Assembly: GCA_017403125.1 (NCBI GenBank)
Contig: JAFQOR010000014.1
Span: forward strand, 1-58,979
Direction: 5' to 3'
Source of the DNA: Alistipes sp.
GTDB lineage: Bacteria > Bacteroidota > Bacteroidia > Bacteroidales > Rikenellaceae
Length of the DNA stretch: 58,979 bases
The position numbers and the translations under genes are program-made. Below, in pieces: positions 27,301-35,645 of the stretch; the first letter of the stretch is position 1, and each line of letters begins with the position of its first letter. Below the pieces are notes generated by a model. The model was given only the letters and a program-made list of their open reading frames with translations, was not told the DNA's origin and did no database searches.

Positions 27301-27334
27301 GGTCTATTCGCTTTTCTATCGAATTAAATCGTAA
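24308..27334 (+). CDS. RND efflux pump inner-membrane transporter
   Basis: A 1008-residue HAE1-like RND transporter (AcrB superfamily) with 12 predicted membrane helices and two large periplasmic loops. It exports drugs or other amphiphiles in exchange for protons. In helix 4 the relay region reads AMGMLVDNAIVVVDNS: the first relay Asp is present, and Asn stands where AcrB has a second Asp. The helix 10 Lys is present in GLIGMNVKNAVILISR. It starts 24 bases after the adaptor gene and 4 bases separate it from the TolC-type gene. Confidence 0.94.
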   Translation: MKFNISQYSIRNRHIIWLFLAIMLVGGVYAFEVLGKREDSTFKIKSAVVTCPYPGATPEEVEQLVAIPMERSLRTLGSVRKITSESHFGYARIVVELHPSTPAERIPQLWDELRRKVDAVAQTLPEGVGAIGIADDFGDVYGMYYAIVGDGGYSWDELRSYARAVETQLYTIDGVDKVMLVGEQSPEIAVVISPATLATFELKPDAIARAIAEQNNVASLGTRRAGDVEIELAEGTTYMSVEDIENQLLSATDGKQYRLGDVARVERRYKEPASLLLSVDGRRAIGVAVASNPEMDIVAVGDSVEEVLAFMSRRLPAGVEIVTLYPENEIAREATDDFLVNLVESVAIVVLLIMLTMGLRSGVVVGSSLIFCIGATLLIMLFIGEGLNRTSLAGFIIAMGMLVDNAIVVVDNSRMLLRRNLSLNEAMVQGATKPRMGLLAATLIAIISFLPLQLAPSSAAEIIRPLFVVIAISLLMSWVLALTQVPAMGAMLLKAPAKVQPVERSVWFYRVVRWLMRHRIAVVCVIISLFVLSLWGMGRMPQNFFPQLSKPYFRADVLLPEGYDIEATQASLDDMVGWLQAQPEVKRVSTTAGGTPPRYYLASGSYASRPNYGNLLVELHDKEHTARVEQRFDEWVTANMPDVWLRSSLFKLSPVPDATIEFGFVGENVDTLLALTKRAMQIMWQSGEARNVRNSWGNRVAVWQPRYSQIKAQRIGVERSSMVRSLELATSGLRVATYREAELSMPILLRSTALADTTLAALRTMPVFSTAGMTFSIEQASSGFDFDFRTSVIKRINSERVMKAQCDPKRGVNAIALLDKLRRDIEADISLADGYRMELYGDEESREESNRAIVEKLPLTLILIFLILLLLFGRYRDTLVVVITIPLIFIGVVLGLLLFGKMFDFFSLLGLLGLIGMNVKNAVILISRITELRGMGVAPVDAVARAAADRLVPVVTASGTTVLGLVPLLFDSMFGGMAATIMGGLVVATMLVLMVLPVVYSLFYRIKS

Positions 27335-27338
27335 TACT

Positions 27339-28592
27339 ATGATACGCTTTGCTTTAACTATTGCTACATCAATCTTTTTTGTGGTGGATGTCGCGGCGCA
27401 AATCTCTCTTGATGACTATCGTCGCGAGGTGCTCGATTACAGCCAATCGCTACGCATAGGTCAGACGAATCGAGATGCCGCCGAGGCGGAGGTGAGGCGT
27501 AGCGCAGCCTCGATGCTTCCGGCATTGGGTGTCGATGCTAACTTCGACGTTGCGTTTGGTGATGTAGGAGGCGAGCGTCGGTGGAGCTGGGGAATACGTC
27601 CCGAAATTAGGCAGACGTTGTATGGTGGAGGTGGTGCACGTGCCGGTTTCAAGCAGGCGATAGCCGAGTATGAAGTGGCTGTGGAGGACTACGACAGTCG
27701 AATGCTCGATGTTGCATTTGCGGCGGATAGGGCATATTGGAATTTGTCGCGTGCCGAGATTTATCGTCGTGCAATTGGCGATTACCTTGCCATTGTCGGC
27801 TCGTTGCGGGCTGTTGTTGCCGAGCGTTATGAGGAGGGTTATATCTCCAAAAGCGACCTGCTGCAAGTGGAGTCACGCATGAGTGATGCCGAGTATCAGC
27901 TCTCGGCTGCGGAGCAGGAGTATCTTGTGGCTCTGCACAACTTCAACTCGCTTCGAGGTGCAGATGCCCATACCGAGGTCAGGTTGCGGCAGACAATATT
28001 GGATTCGTTGGCTATGCCTATGCGTTGTTCGGAGGGGGAGTTGTTGGCGAGCAATCCGCAGTATAGCAGTGCGTTATCGGCAATCGATGTAGCGCATTGG
28101 GAGGTGCGTAGGGTAGGCGCGAGCTATCTGCCCAATCTCTCGGCGGGGCTCTTTGGTTTGTGGCAACCGTCGTTGCCAAACGTCAAAGGTGGCGGTACGA
28201 TGCTCGATGGAGGTTTGTTCGTGAAGTTGAGCGTGCCGATATATCGTTTTGGAGAGCGTCGTCATGCCGTACGTAGCGCCCGTAGTCGCTATGATGGGGT
28301 GGTGTGGCAGAGCTCCGAAGTTCGGGACCGGATAATCTTGAACGAGAGTAATGGTTGGACCAATCTCCAAACAAGCTCTTCGCGCGTTGCTGCCACACGC
28401 CGTAATCTCGACCTTGCGCGAGAGAATCTCGACATAAGCACCTACTCCTATCGCGAGGGCATGGCGACAATTCTCGACGTGTTGCAGGCACAGATAAGCT
28501 GGTTGCAGATATACACAAATGCAATCACCGCACAGTATGACTATGCGGTGGCTGTGGCGGCATATCGCTACGTTACGGCGACTATGCCGTAG
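27339..28592 (+). CDS. TolC-family outer-membrane efflux channel
   Basis: A 417-residue outer-membrane factor with a signal peptide (ending VVDVAAQ) and the duplicated coiled-coil/beta-strand layout of TolC. Recognisable pieces are YEEGYISKSDLLQVESRMSD and YSYREGMATILDVLQAQISW, one from each repeat. There is no lipobox. It completes the three-gene pump with the adaptor and transporter. Its last 11 bases overlap the convergent OsmC gene. Confidence 0.92.
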   Translation: MIRFALTIATSIFFVVDVAAQISLDDYRREVLDYSQSLRIGQTNRDAAEAEVRRSAASMLPALGVDANFDVAFGDVGGERRWSWGIRPEIRQTLYGGGGARAGFKQAIAEYEVAVEDYDSRMLDVAFAADRAYWNLSRAEIYRRAIGDYLAIVGSLRAVVAERYEEGYISKSDLLQVESRMSDAEYQLSAAEQEYLVALHNFNSLRGADAHTEVRLRQTILDSLAMPMRCSEGELLASNPQYSSALSAIDVAHWEVRRVGASYLPNLSAGLFGLWQPSLPNVKGGGTMLDGGLFVKLSVPIYRFGERRHAVRSARSRYDGVVWQSSEVRDRIILNESNGWTNLQTSSSRVAATRRNLDLARENLDISTYSYREGMATILDVLQAQISWLQIYTNAITAQYDYAVAVAAYRYVTATMP

Positions 28593-28989
28593 GGGCGTCG
28601 GTGGCAACAATCGATATTTCGCGCGATAGAGGCGCTATGTGTCGTATCATCTGCACCATGCCGCAATATTTGTCGTGGGCGAGGTTCACGGCGCGACTTA
28701 CGACCATCTGCTCTTTGAGTGTTTGGCACTCGGCGCGATAGATTATGTTGAGATGAGTGTAGCGACTCTCGGCAACGACGGTGGGTGTCGAGAGACTCCC
28801 TTCGAGAGTTATCTCCATGAGTTTTACCTCGCTGATGTGCTCTTTCAGTAGCGACACGATGGTAAGTCCGGCGCACTTGGCTGTGGCGTAGAGAAGCAGC
28901 TCCTTGGGATTTAGTTCGTCGAGTGTGAGGGCTCCGACTAATTCGAAATTGCGGTCGTCGTTCAAACGTAGTGTGACTTTTTGTATCAT
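28582..28989 (-). CDS. OsmC/Ohr-family peroxide-related protein
   Basis: A 135-residue OsmC-like protein. The two redox cysteines of the family are visible: one in ATAKCAGLTIVSLL, one in HDKYCGMVQMIRH. Members reduce organic hydroperoxides using a thiol partner. The frame continues upstream to 29016, but the product fits the family from MIQKVTLRLN, so I place the start at 28989. It ends within the last codons of the TolC-type gene on the other strand. Confidence 0.85.
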   Translation of the reverse strand: MIQKVTLRLNDDRNFELVGALTLDELNPKELLLYATAKCAGLTIVSLLKEHISEVKLMEITLEGSLSTPTVVAESRYTHLNIIYRAECQTLKEQMVVSRAVNLAHDKYCGMVQMIRHIAPLSREISIVATDAPTA

Positions 28990-29070
28990 AACTTGGAAAA
29001 ATATTGATTTATACACCGGATTGATGTCAATAATCGTTCCCGAATGTGGTGTTGTTTCGAAGAAAAAGAT

Positions 29071-29078
29071 TATCTTTG
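29071..29078 (+). promoter_or_regulatory. -7 element upstream of the TPR-barrel operon
   Basis: TATCTTTG about 30 bases before the start at 29109. The nearest TTG (29052-29054) is 16 bases upstream, shorter than the usual 19-21, so only the -7 part is a good match. Confidence 0.55.
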
Positions 29079-29108
29079 CCCTATATATATTGAATATAGT
29101 CGAAGATA

Positions 29109-32087
29109 ATGAAGAGAGTTATACTATCCCTGCTTGCGTCGGTGCTGATGTGTAGCGCGATGGCAAGTGTGACGTTGCCCGAAATGGGGCGTCGTAAGGC
29201 AGATATCGAGGATATGTTGAATCGCAATCGTTGGTCCGATGCTTCGAGATTGCTTGCCGAGTTGCGCGGCGATTTGGATGCGGTAAAGGATAGCTTCGAT
29301 ATGGAGTGGGTCGATTACCACATGGTGCGTTGTGCTGTGGAGCTCGGAGCTGCCGATGCACAGATGATGATGGAGAACTTCATCTTGGCATACCCGTCGA
29401 GTGTTCATGCCAACCGCATGCACTTTATGCTCGGCTCGTATCTGTGCGACGAGGGTGACTTGGACTCGGCAGAGAGGGTGTTGATGGAGGTTGATTACGA
29501 TGCTCTGGATGCCCGAGAGAGGGAGCGCTACGATATACGTATGGGCTATATCCGCTTCGTGCAAGGCGACCATCTTACGGCTACACAGCGCTTTATGCGT
29601 ATATCGAAGAGCAGTATATATGCGCCACATGCCACCTACTATCTCGCCTACATCGACTACGCTTCGGAGCGATATGCCGAGGCACGTGTGGGCTTTAAGT
29701 CGTTGCTCAACGTCGAGCCCTACAACACTCTCGCACCATACTATTTGTTGCAGATTGAGTATCGCGAGGGTAACTACAAATATGTTGTGGATGAGGGCGA
29801 GAAGCTGTTGAACGGCGTGAGCGGCGATGTGCGTAGCGACCTTATGCGCATCATCGCGGAGTCGCACTACCGTCTGGGTGACTACGCTCGCTCGGTGCTG
29901 TTTATTTCGGACCTTCCGGCAGAGCGCATGGGACGCCTCGAAAACTATATCAAGGGCTATTCGCTCTATCGTAGTGCGCAGTATCAGGCTGCTATCGAAC
30001 CTTTGACAAAGGTGTGTGGCTCGAACGATGCACTCACGCAGAATGCCTCGTACCACTTGGGAGATTGCTATTTGCGCTGTGGCGATAAGTCGAGTGCTGT
30101 TCAAGCATTCTCGATGGCTTCTGCCGAGTGTGCGGGTGGCGATAGTGAGATGGCCGAGGATGCACATCTGAACTATGCCCGTCTGAAATTCGAACTTGGC
30201 GGCGATATATTCAACGAGTCGATAAATGTGTTGCAGAGCTACTTGCAGCGATACCCCAACTCGGTACATGCGTCCGAGGTGAAGTCGTTGCTTGTTGCGG
30301 CGTACTTCAATGCAAAGGATTACGATGCTGCCTATATCGCCATCAAGGAGCTCGGCTCGCAGGATAACGAGATACGTTCGGCGCTACAAAAGGTCGCCCT
30401 GTTGCGTGCGGTTGAGGCTATGGAGCGAGGCGATGTGGAGAGCGCGGCAGCGCTTATCGATGAGTCGTCGAAGATTGGCTTGGTTAGCAAGTATAGTGCG
30501 CTGGCGCTATTCTGGCAGGGCGAGGTTGCCTATTCGCAGGGCGATATGGCAAAGGCTGTCGAGAGCTACAACGCCTATATGCGTCGTGCACCACAGAGTG
30601 CACCGGAGTATGCTATGTCGCGCTACGGAATGGGTTATGCTCTGTTTGCACAGGACAAGATGGAGGATGCTGCAAAGTCGTTCGACGAATTTGTGCGCAA
30701 CTACTCATATCGCGACAACTATCTCTACGATGCTCATAACCGCATGGGCGATTCCTACTTCTCGATGCGTGAGTTCAGCAAGGCGCGCAAGGCCTACAAC
30801 GTTGTGGCGTCGTCGTCGGCTGTCGAGAGAGGATATGCGAACTATCGTCTTGCGCTTATCGATGGGGTGGAGTCGAAGCAGAAGAGCAAAATTGACCGAC
30901 TTAAAACCATTGTTGATGAGGGCGAGGGTGACTACGTAGATGACGCATGGTATGAGTTGGGTCGTACCTACATCAATGCCGAGCGCTATGCCGACGGTGT
31001 GGCTACGTTGAAGGAGTTTACCGAGAGAGATACACTATCGCCATACTACGTGGCAGCGATGTCGGATTTGGGCTTGGCGTACTACAATACCAATAAGCCC
31101 GATGATGCTTTGCGTTGCTACGAGAAGGTTGTTGCCTATGACCCGCAATCATCGGCGGCGATGGAGGCTATGCGAGGCATCAGGGAGATATATGTCAAGG
31201 ATGGAAATATCGACGGCTATTTTGCCTATGCCGAGCGCAGTGGTGTGCAGAGCGATATGAGCGCTGCGGCACGCGACTCGCTGACATTCGCAGCTGCCAA
31301 GACCGCTTATCTGGATGGAAGTATAGGTGTTGCCGAGGCGAAGTTGCAGAACTACCTCGAAAGCTTCAAGTCTGGTTACAATCGCACCGACGCGCTATTC
31401 TATTTGAGCGACTGCTATCTGCAAAATGGTAATAATGAGCAGGCTCTGGCGACGATGAACGAGTTGTTGGCGCATGGCAGAACACAGTACAGCGAGCGTG
31501 TACTTGGCGTTCATGCCCCCATGAGCTTCGATGCGGGGCTCTACGAGCAGTCGGCGCACTCGTATCGTGAGTTGTATGATGTTTCGACCTCGCAGAGTGT
31601 GCGTCAGCGAGCTTCGGAGGGGTATGTCGATGCTGTGTTGGCGCTTGACAACGACGATAGAGCCATTGCCATGGCAGACGATGTCGAGACCATGAGCGAT
31701 GCAACGTCGTGGGCACGTAATCAATCGCAGTTGCGTAAGGCGTATGCCATGCTTGCCAAGGGCGACGATGTTACGGCGAAAAAGATTTTTGAACACCTTG
31801 CCCTAAATCGCACTACGAGCGAGGGTGCCGAGGCCTACTATCGTCTTGTCGAGGCAAAGTATTTGGCCGAGGAGTACGATGTGGCAGAGAAGATGGTCTA
31901 TGAGTTTGGTGAAAGTGGCTCGGTCTATTGGCAGGCGAAGGCATTCATATTGTTGGGCGATGTCATGGTCAAGCGAGGTAACAACTATCAGGCTCGCGCC
32001 ACATATCAGAGTGTTGTCGATGGCTATTCGCTCAAAGACGATGGTATAGTGGATGAGGCAAAGGAACGTATTAACGCGCTTAAATAA
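29109..32087 (+). CDS. Large periplasmic TPR-repeat protein
   Basis: A 992-residue protein with a signal peptide (MKRVILSLLASVLMCSAMAS) and then tetratricopeptide-like helical hairpins along its whole length; clear repeat cores are YRLGDYARSVLFISDLP, FWQGEVAYSQGDMAKAVESY and GLAYYNTNKPDDALRCYEKV. TPR superhelices bind other proteins, and Bacteroidetes genomes commonly place this kind of gene before an outer-membrane barrel gene, as here (the barrel gene starts at the last base of this one). A role in outer-membrane or surface assembly is inferred from that pairing, not from any catalytic motif. Confidence 0.88.
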   Translation: MKRVILSLLASVLMCSAMASVTLPEMGRRKADIEDMLNRNRWSDASRLLAELRGDLDAVKDSFDMEWVDYHMVRCAVELGAADAQMMMENFILAYPSSVHANRMHFMLGSYLCDEGDLDSAERVLMEVDYDALDARERERYDIRMGYIRFVQGDHLTATQRFMRISKSSIYAPHATYYLAYIDYASERYAEARVGFKSLLNVEPYNTLAPYYLLQIEYREGNYKYVVDEGEKLLNGVSGDVRSDLMRIIAESHYRLGDYARSVLFISDLPAERMGRLENYIKGYSLYRSAQYQAAIEPLTKVCGSNDALTQNASYHLGDCYLRCGDKSSAVQAFSMASAECAGGDSEMAEDAHLNYARLKFELGGDIFNESINVLQSYLQRYPNSVHASEVKSLLVAAYFNAKDYDAAYIAIKELGSQDNEIRSALQKVALLRAVEAMERGDVESAAALIDESSKIGLVSKYSALALFWQGEVAYSQGDMAKAVESYNAYMRRAPQSAPEYAMSRYGMGYALFAQDKMEDAAKSFDEFVRNYSYRDNYLYDAHNRMGDSYFSMREFSKARKAYNVVASSSAVERGYANYRLALIDGVESKQKSKIDRLKTIVDEGEGDYVDDAWYELGRTYINAERYADGVATLKEFTERDTLSPYYVAAMSDLGLAYYNTNKPDDALRCYEKVVAYDPQSSAAMEAMRGIREIYVKDGNIDGYFAYAERSGVQSDMSAAARDSLTFAAAKTAYLDGSIGVAEAKLQNYLESFKSGYNRTDALFYLSDCYLQNGNNEQALATMNELLAHGRTQYSERVLGVHAPMSFDAGLYEQSAHSYRELYDVSTSQSVRQRASEGYVDAVLALDNDDRAIAMADDVETMSDATSWARNQSQLRKAYAMLAKGDDVTAKKIFEHLALNRTTSEGAEAYYRLVEAKYLAEEYDVAEKMVYEFGESGSVYWQAKAFILLGDVMVKRGNNYQARATYQSVVDGYSLKDDGIVDEAKERINALK

Positions 32088-33787
32088 TGGTTATGAAGTA
32101 TAGATACATAGTAGCAGTTATTGTTGTAGGGTTGGTGTCGGTATGTTGTCACGATGCGGCATACGCACAGAACAATCGACGTGTGGAGGTAACGACCACC
32201 TATATCCCCGAAATGGAGCCCGTGACAAAACTCATGGCGCCTACCGTCATCGAGGATGATACGCCCATCGTGCCCGATATTTCCTATAATATTGTCCCCG
32301 ACACGTGGCAGTTCGATCTCGAATCACACACCTTCAAGCCGGCTACGGCAACCTATTGGGATTTCAATCGCTCCAAGCAGTTCTATGCAAAGCTCGGGGG
32401 TGGTTATCCCATGCTTACGAATGGCATTGTGCGCTATGCTACGCAGAATGCGAGGGTAGGATATTTTGGCGTGGGTATCGACCATCTGGGCGACTTTGCA
32501 CAGCGTAGTAACGAGCTCGGCATGGAGCGTTTCATGAAGCATAGCTACTCGATGAAGAACAACGTGGATATCTATGGTGGTGTGTTTGCCGGTAGGCGTA
32601 TGTTCGATGCCGGCGTGAGCTACGACTACAATATCTTTAACCGTTATGCCGAGTTGAGCCCCGAGGTGTCGCGTCTGCACTTCCACAATGTAGGACTAAA
32701 TCTCTGTTTTGGAGATAACTTTGCCAATCTCTCGCGATTGAATTTTGCTGTCGAGTTGCATGGTAACTATTGGGCACATCAGCTCCCCGGCTCAACGAAC
32801 GATGAAGAGTTGGGCTATGCACAGCTATATAGCGCAGGCGGCTCGCTACATCTTGCGCGTAACTTGCGCCAGAGCAGGGTAGATATCAAGGCGGGCTACG
32901 ATATGTGGTCGCAGTTCGAGGGTGGCAACTATCGCGATACACGTTTTTGGTTGGGTGTGGACTTTTCGCGTCGCTTCCATATCTTCGAGTTGGAGGCGGG
33001 GTTGAAGTATATGTACGACAAGGTCGCTATGCGCGACAAGGCGTCGCACTTTGTTATGCCACGTGTGCGCTTGATGGTAGATTTGCAGAAGGCGGCATTT
33101 GCACCATATATCGAGCTCAACACAACGGTTACACAGAATGGCGTGTCGTCGCTCTTCAAGCAGAACCCCTATATCGACTATGTGACAATGCGCGAGAGTA
33201 TCGATGCCATGCCCAACACTCGAAGCTATGACTTGGCATTGGGCTTCACGGGCACGGCGTGGAAGAGTAGGTTTGCCTATCGTGCCTACGTCGGTGCCAA
33301 CTTCATGCGCGACCAGCTCTTCTGGTATGTTGCTAACACGGGGCTGTTTGGTGTCGATGCCGGCGATAACAACCGTATATTCTTTGGCGTCGAGCTATCG
33401 TTACAGCCCGTAAGCGGTCTTTCGATTGACGCTTCGTTCCGTGCTCATGCCGACAATACATCGGCTACGCCATACCAGATTGCCGAGTCGAAGATGGTTG
33501 CCGACATGAATATCGAATATACACACCGCCGTTGGAAGGTATATGCATCGGCAGATGTTATTGGTCGCAAAGAGTGGTCGCAGCAGGTCGATAGCGAGGG
33601 CAATGCCCCCGTGATATTCAGCATGCCTACGAAGGTGGATTTGGGTGTTGGTGTGAGCTTCCGCGCAACGAATAGTGTCGAAATATATGTCAATGGGCGT
33701 AATTTGCTGGATAGCAAAATTTTCGACTTTGCCTACTACTATCGTGCGGGCATTGGCTTCGATGCGGGCGTAAAGCTGAATTTTTAG
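32087..33787 (+). CDS. Outer-membrane beta-barrel protein, TonB-receptor-like
   Basis: A 566-residue protein with a signal peptide (ending HDAAYAQ) and a long series of amphipathic strands with alternating aromatic residues. It ends in KLNF, with the terminal Phe typical of outer-membrane barrels. It resembles the barrel half of TonB-dependent receptors but is too short for a normal receptor and I see no plug domain or TonB box. It overlaps the TPR gene by one base and probably works with it. The first usable start is ATGGTTATG, so translation may begin at 32087 or 32093. Confidence 0.83.
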   Translation: MVMKYRYIVAVIVVGLVSVCCHDAAYAQNNRRVEVTTTYIPEMEPVTKLMAPTVIEDDTPIVPDISYNIVPDTWQFDLESHTFKPATATYWDFNRSKQFYAKLGGGYPMLTNGIVRYATQNARVGYFGVGIDHLGDFAQRSNELGMERFMKHSYSMKNNVDIYGGVFAGRRMFDAGVSYDYNIFNRYAELSPEVSRLHFHNVGLNLCFGDNFANLSRLNFAVELHGNYWAHQLPGSTNDEELGYAQLYSAGGSLHLARNLRQSRVDIKAGYDMWSQFEGGNYRDTRFWLGVDFSRRFHIFELEAGLKYMYDKVAMRDKASHFVMPRVRLMVDLQKAAFAPYIELNTTVTQNGVSSLFKQNPYIDYVTMRESIDAMPNTRSYDLALGFTGTAWKSRFAYRAYVGANFMRDQLFWYVANTGLFGVDAGDNNRIFFGVELSLQPVSGLSIDASFRAHADNTSATPYQIAESKMVADMNIEYTHRRWKVYASADVIGRKEWSQQVDSEGNAPVIFSMPTKVDLGVGVSFRATNSVEIYVNGRNLLDSKIFDFAYYYRAGIGFDAGVKLNF

Positions 33788-33829
33788 TTCAACAGAGTTG
33801 GTTTAACCTGAATATGTAGATGTAAAGTT

Positions 33830-34444
33830 ATGGTAGCAAGAAGAAGGAGAGGTAGTGTCGGTGGCGGGTCGCTACTTAATCGTATGATAAATCGTCCTGC
33901 GACGAATGCCACAACAACGGCCCTGATGTGGGGTATTGCGTGGCTTATCATAGGCTCTATTGTGGCGTGGTACTTCCGCTTGGAGCCTACGTCGATGTTC
34001 GGATATGTGGCGTCGGGTTACATTCCGTTGTGGCGTATGACGCTTTTGCATGTGGTGATATGGGTGGTATCAACAATCATCCCCTACATCTTTGCAGTTT
34101 TGCGAAATAGGGGTGTCTCGACTATGGAGTTCTTTGGGCGTATGTTGTTCGCACATTGGCCCGTGACACTACTTATGATTCCGGCGCTTACGACCGATAT
34201 ATCGCGCCGTGTGGCATATTCAACCTATATGAACGATGTATCGCTGTGCTTCGAGCAGGCACCAATCTTTGCGACGTTGATGACGATTATATGTGCGATA
34301 GTTTTGGTGTGGTGGCTCTATTGGAGCTATCGTGCGTTTAGTTATGCACAGCGTAGGGGAGGTGTGCTGACGCTTTTGAGCTATATCGTGTCAATGGCGT
34401 TGTCGTTCCCGCTAACACGCATGGTCTTGGAGGCAATACGCTGA
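33830..34444 (+). CDS. Multi-spanning membrane protein, possibly Yip1-like
   Basis: A 204-residue integral membrane protein with a basic, glycine-rich N-terminus (ARRRRGSVGGG) and about five hydrophobic segments (roughly 35-55, 62-90, 105-120, 145-165, 180-200). The pattern resembles Yip1-domain proteins common in Bacteroidetes; no catalytic motif is seen. It follows the barrel gene by 42 bases on the same strand, so it may belong to the same operon. Function unknown. Confidence 0.7.
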   Translation: MVARRRRGSVGGGSLLNRMINRPATNATTTALMWGIAWLIIGSIVAWYFRLEPTSMFGYVASGYIPLWRMTLLHVVIWVVSTIIPYIFAVLRNRGVSTMEFFGRMLFAHWPVTLLMIPALTTDISRRVAYSTYMNDVSLCFEQAPIFATLMTIICAIVLVWWLYWSYRAFSYAQRRGGVLTLLSYIVSMALSFPLTRMVLEAIR

Positions 34445-34468
34445 TAGAGTGTGCTATGCGATAGAAAT

Positions 34469-34571
34469 AAAAAAGGGTAAGCTACTTATATCGCACCGCT
34501 ACAACCACATACCCTTGCTTGATTCCTCACCTGGGGGAGTTTGTAGGAGCTGGTCGTATAAGACTTACCCG
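34469..34571 (-). ncRNA. ffs: Signal recognition particle RNA (small bacterial type)
   Basis: Read on the minus strand, this ~100-base transcript folds into one long hairpin. GGGTAAG at the 5' end pairs with CTTACCC at the 3' end, CTTATA pairs with TATAAG, and CTACAA pairs with TTGTAG. The tip has the SRP core CAGGTGAGGAATCAAGCA: CAGGU, a closing pair of bases, a GGAA tetraloop and AAGCA, position for position like E. coli 4.5S RNA (CAGGU-CC-GGAA-GG-AAGCA). Six T follow the 3' stem as a terminator. A consensus promoter lies immediately upstream. The RNA pairs with Ffh to target membrane proteins. Confidence 0.93.
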
Positions 34572-34574
34572 GCA

Positions 34575-34605
34575 CAAAAGTACAAAAAAAATGTATCTTT
34601 GCAAA
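34575..34605 (-). promoter_or_regulatory. Promoter of the SRP RNA
   Basis: TTTG (34605-34602), 19 bases, TACTTTTG (34582-34575) on the minus strand, a full consensus match. Transcription would start about 34570. It abuts the mltG -7 element. Confidence 0.85.
34594..34601 (+). promoter_or_regulatory. -7 element of mltG
   Basis: TATCTTTG on the plus strand, 17 bases before the mltG start. No good TTG is found at the usual distance upstream. It touches the -33 element of the divergent SRP RNA promoter. Confidence 0.6.
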
Positions 34606-34618
34606 AAAAAAGTTAATA

Positions 34619-35635
34619 ATGCGTAAGAAAATCTTTCGAATCTCGGTTGTCATAATACTCGTTGGAGGTGTCGTAGGCTACTTTGTCTATAATATGTTTT
34701 ACGGCTCGGCGGTGGACAAGAGCTATACGGTGGTGCTTGAAGAGGGCGAGAGTTACTCGGTGATGGTCGATAAGGTTAAGGCGAATATGGACTACCATGT
34801 TGCGTTTGACTTCTATGCCGACCGTATTGACCTCGATAGAAGTATCAAGCCCGGCACCTATACCATCGAGAGAGGTATGACGGTCATAGAAATTGCGAGG
34901 ATGTTGAAGATAGGCAATAATGCCGCAGTGCGACTCACGATAAATAACGCGCGTACGCCCGAGGCTCTTGCCGGAAAGATTGCAAGGCAGATAGATGCCG
35001 ACTCCGTGACGATGCTTGCAGCACTGCGCGACTCGCGACTTATCAGCGAGCTTGGCTATAACTCTCCGGAGGAGATGTTCTCGATATTCATTCCCAATAG
35101 CTACGAAGTTTATGCCAATATCGAGCCTCATGAGTTGGTGCGCAAGATGAAGATTGAGTCGGATAGGTTCTGGAATCGGGAGACGCAACGTGCCGGTTTG
35201 GAGCGTGTTGGCCTTACGCCGTTGGAGGTTATGACCTTGGCATCTATCGTACACGAAGAGACGGCAGCCGTGGATGAGATGCCGCGAGTTGCGGGCGTCT
35301 ATATGAATCGTCTGCGCGATGGCTGGCTGTTGCAGGCTGACCCCACGCTGAAATATGCTTTGGGCGACTTCTCGATACGTCGTGTGCTTAACGAGCATAA
35401 GAGTGTGGACTCTCCCTACAATACCTACATGTACCCAGGGCTGCCACCTACACCCATTGCCATGCCCGATATGGCGGCGATTGAGGCTGTGTTGAATTAC
35501 GAGGAGCACGATTTCTACTACTTCTGTGCACGCCCCGAGATGGATGGCCGTCACAATTTTGCCCGCACATTGAAGGAGCATAATCGCAATGCCGATGCCT
35601 ATCACCGCGAACTTAATAGGCGGAACATAAGATAG
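34619..35635 (+). CDS. mltG: Endolytic murein transglycosylase MltG
   Basis: A 338-residue membrane-anchored lytic transglycosylase. One transmembrane helix (about 6-28) is followed by a LysM-like region and the YceG catalytic domain with LASIVHEETA, the conserved Glu-containing motif, then ADPTLKYALG and DSPYNTYMYPGLPPTPIA, the family signature. It cleaves nascent glycan strands and ends their extension at the cytoplasmic membrane. It leads a run of plus-strand genes (DUF4199, glycosyltransferase, DUF4293). Confidence 0.95.
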   Translation: MRKKIFRISVVIILVGGVVGYFVYNMFYGSAVDKSYTVVLEEGESYSVMVDKVKANMDYHVAFDFYADRIDLDRSIKPGTYTIERGMTVIEIARMLKIGNNAAVRLTINNARTPEALAGKIARQIDADSVTMLAALRDSRLISELGYNSPEEMFSIFIPNSYEVYANIEPHELVRKMKIESDRFWNRETQRAGLERVGLTPLEVMTLASIVHEETAAVDEMPRVAGVYMNRLRDGWLLQADPTLKYALGDFSIRRVLNEHKSVDSPYNTYMYPGLPPTPIAMPDMAAIEAVLNYEEHDFYYFCARPEMDGRHNFARTLKEHNRNADAYHRELNRRNIR

Positions 35636-35645
35636 TTAGAGATAT

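Noticed and set aside
32087-33787. Full TonB-dependent receptor of a SusC/D nutrient system
   Set aside because: Too short, no plug domain or TonB box, and no SusD gene adjacent; it is paired with a TPR gene instead.
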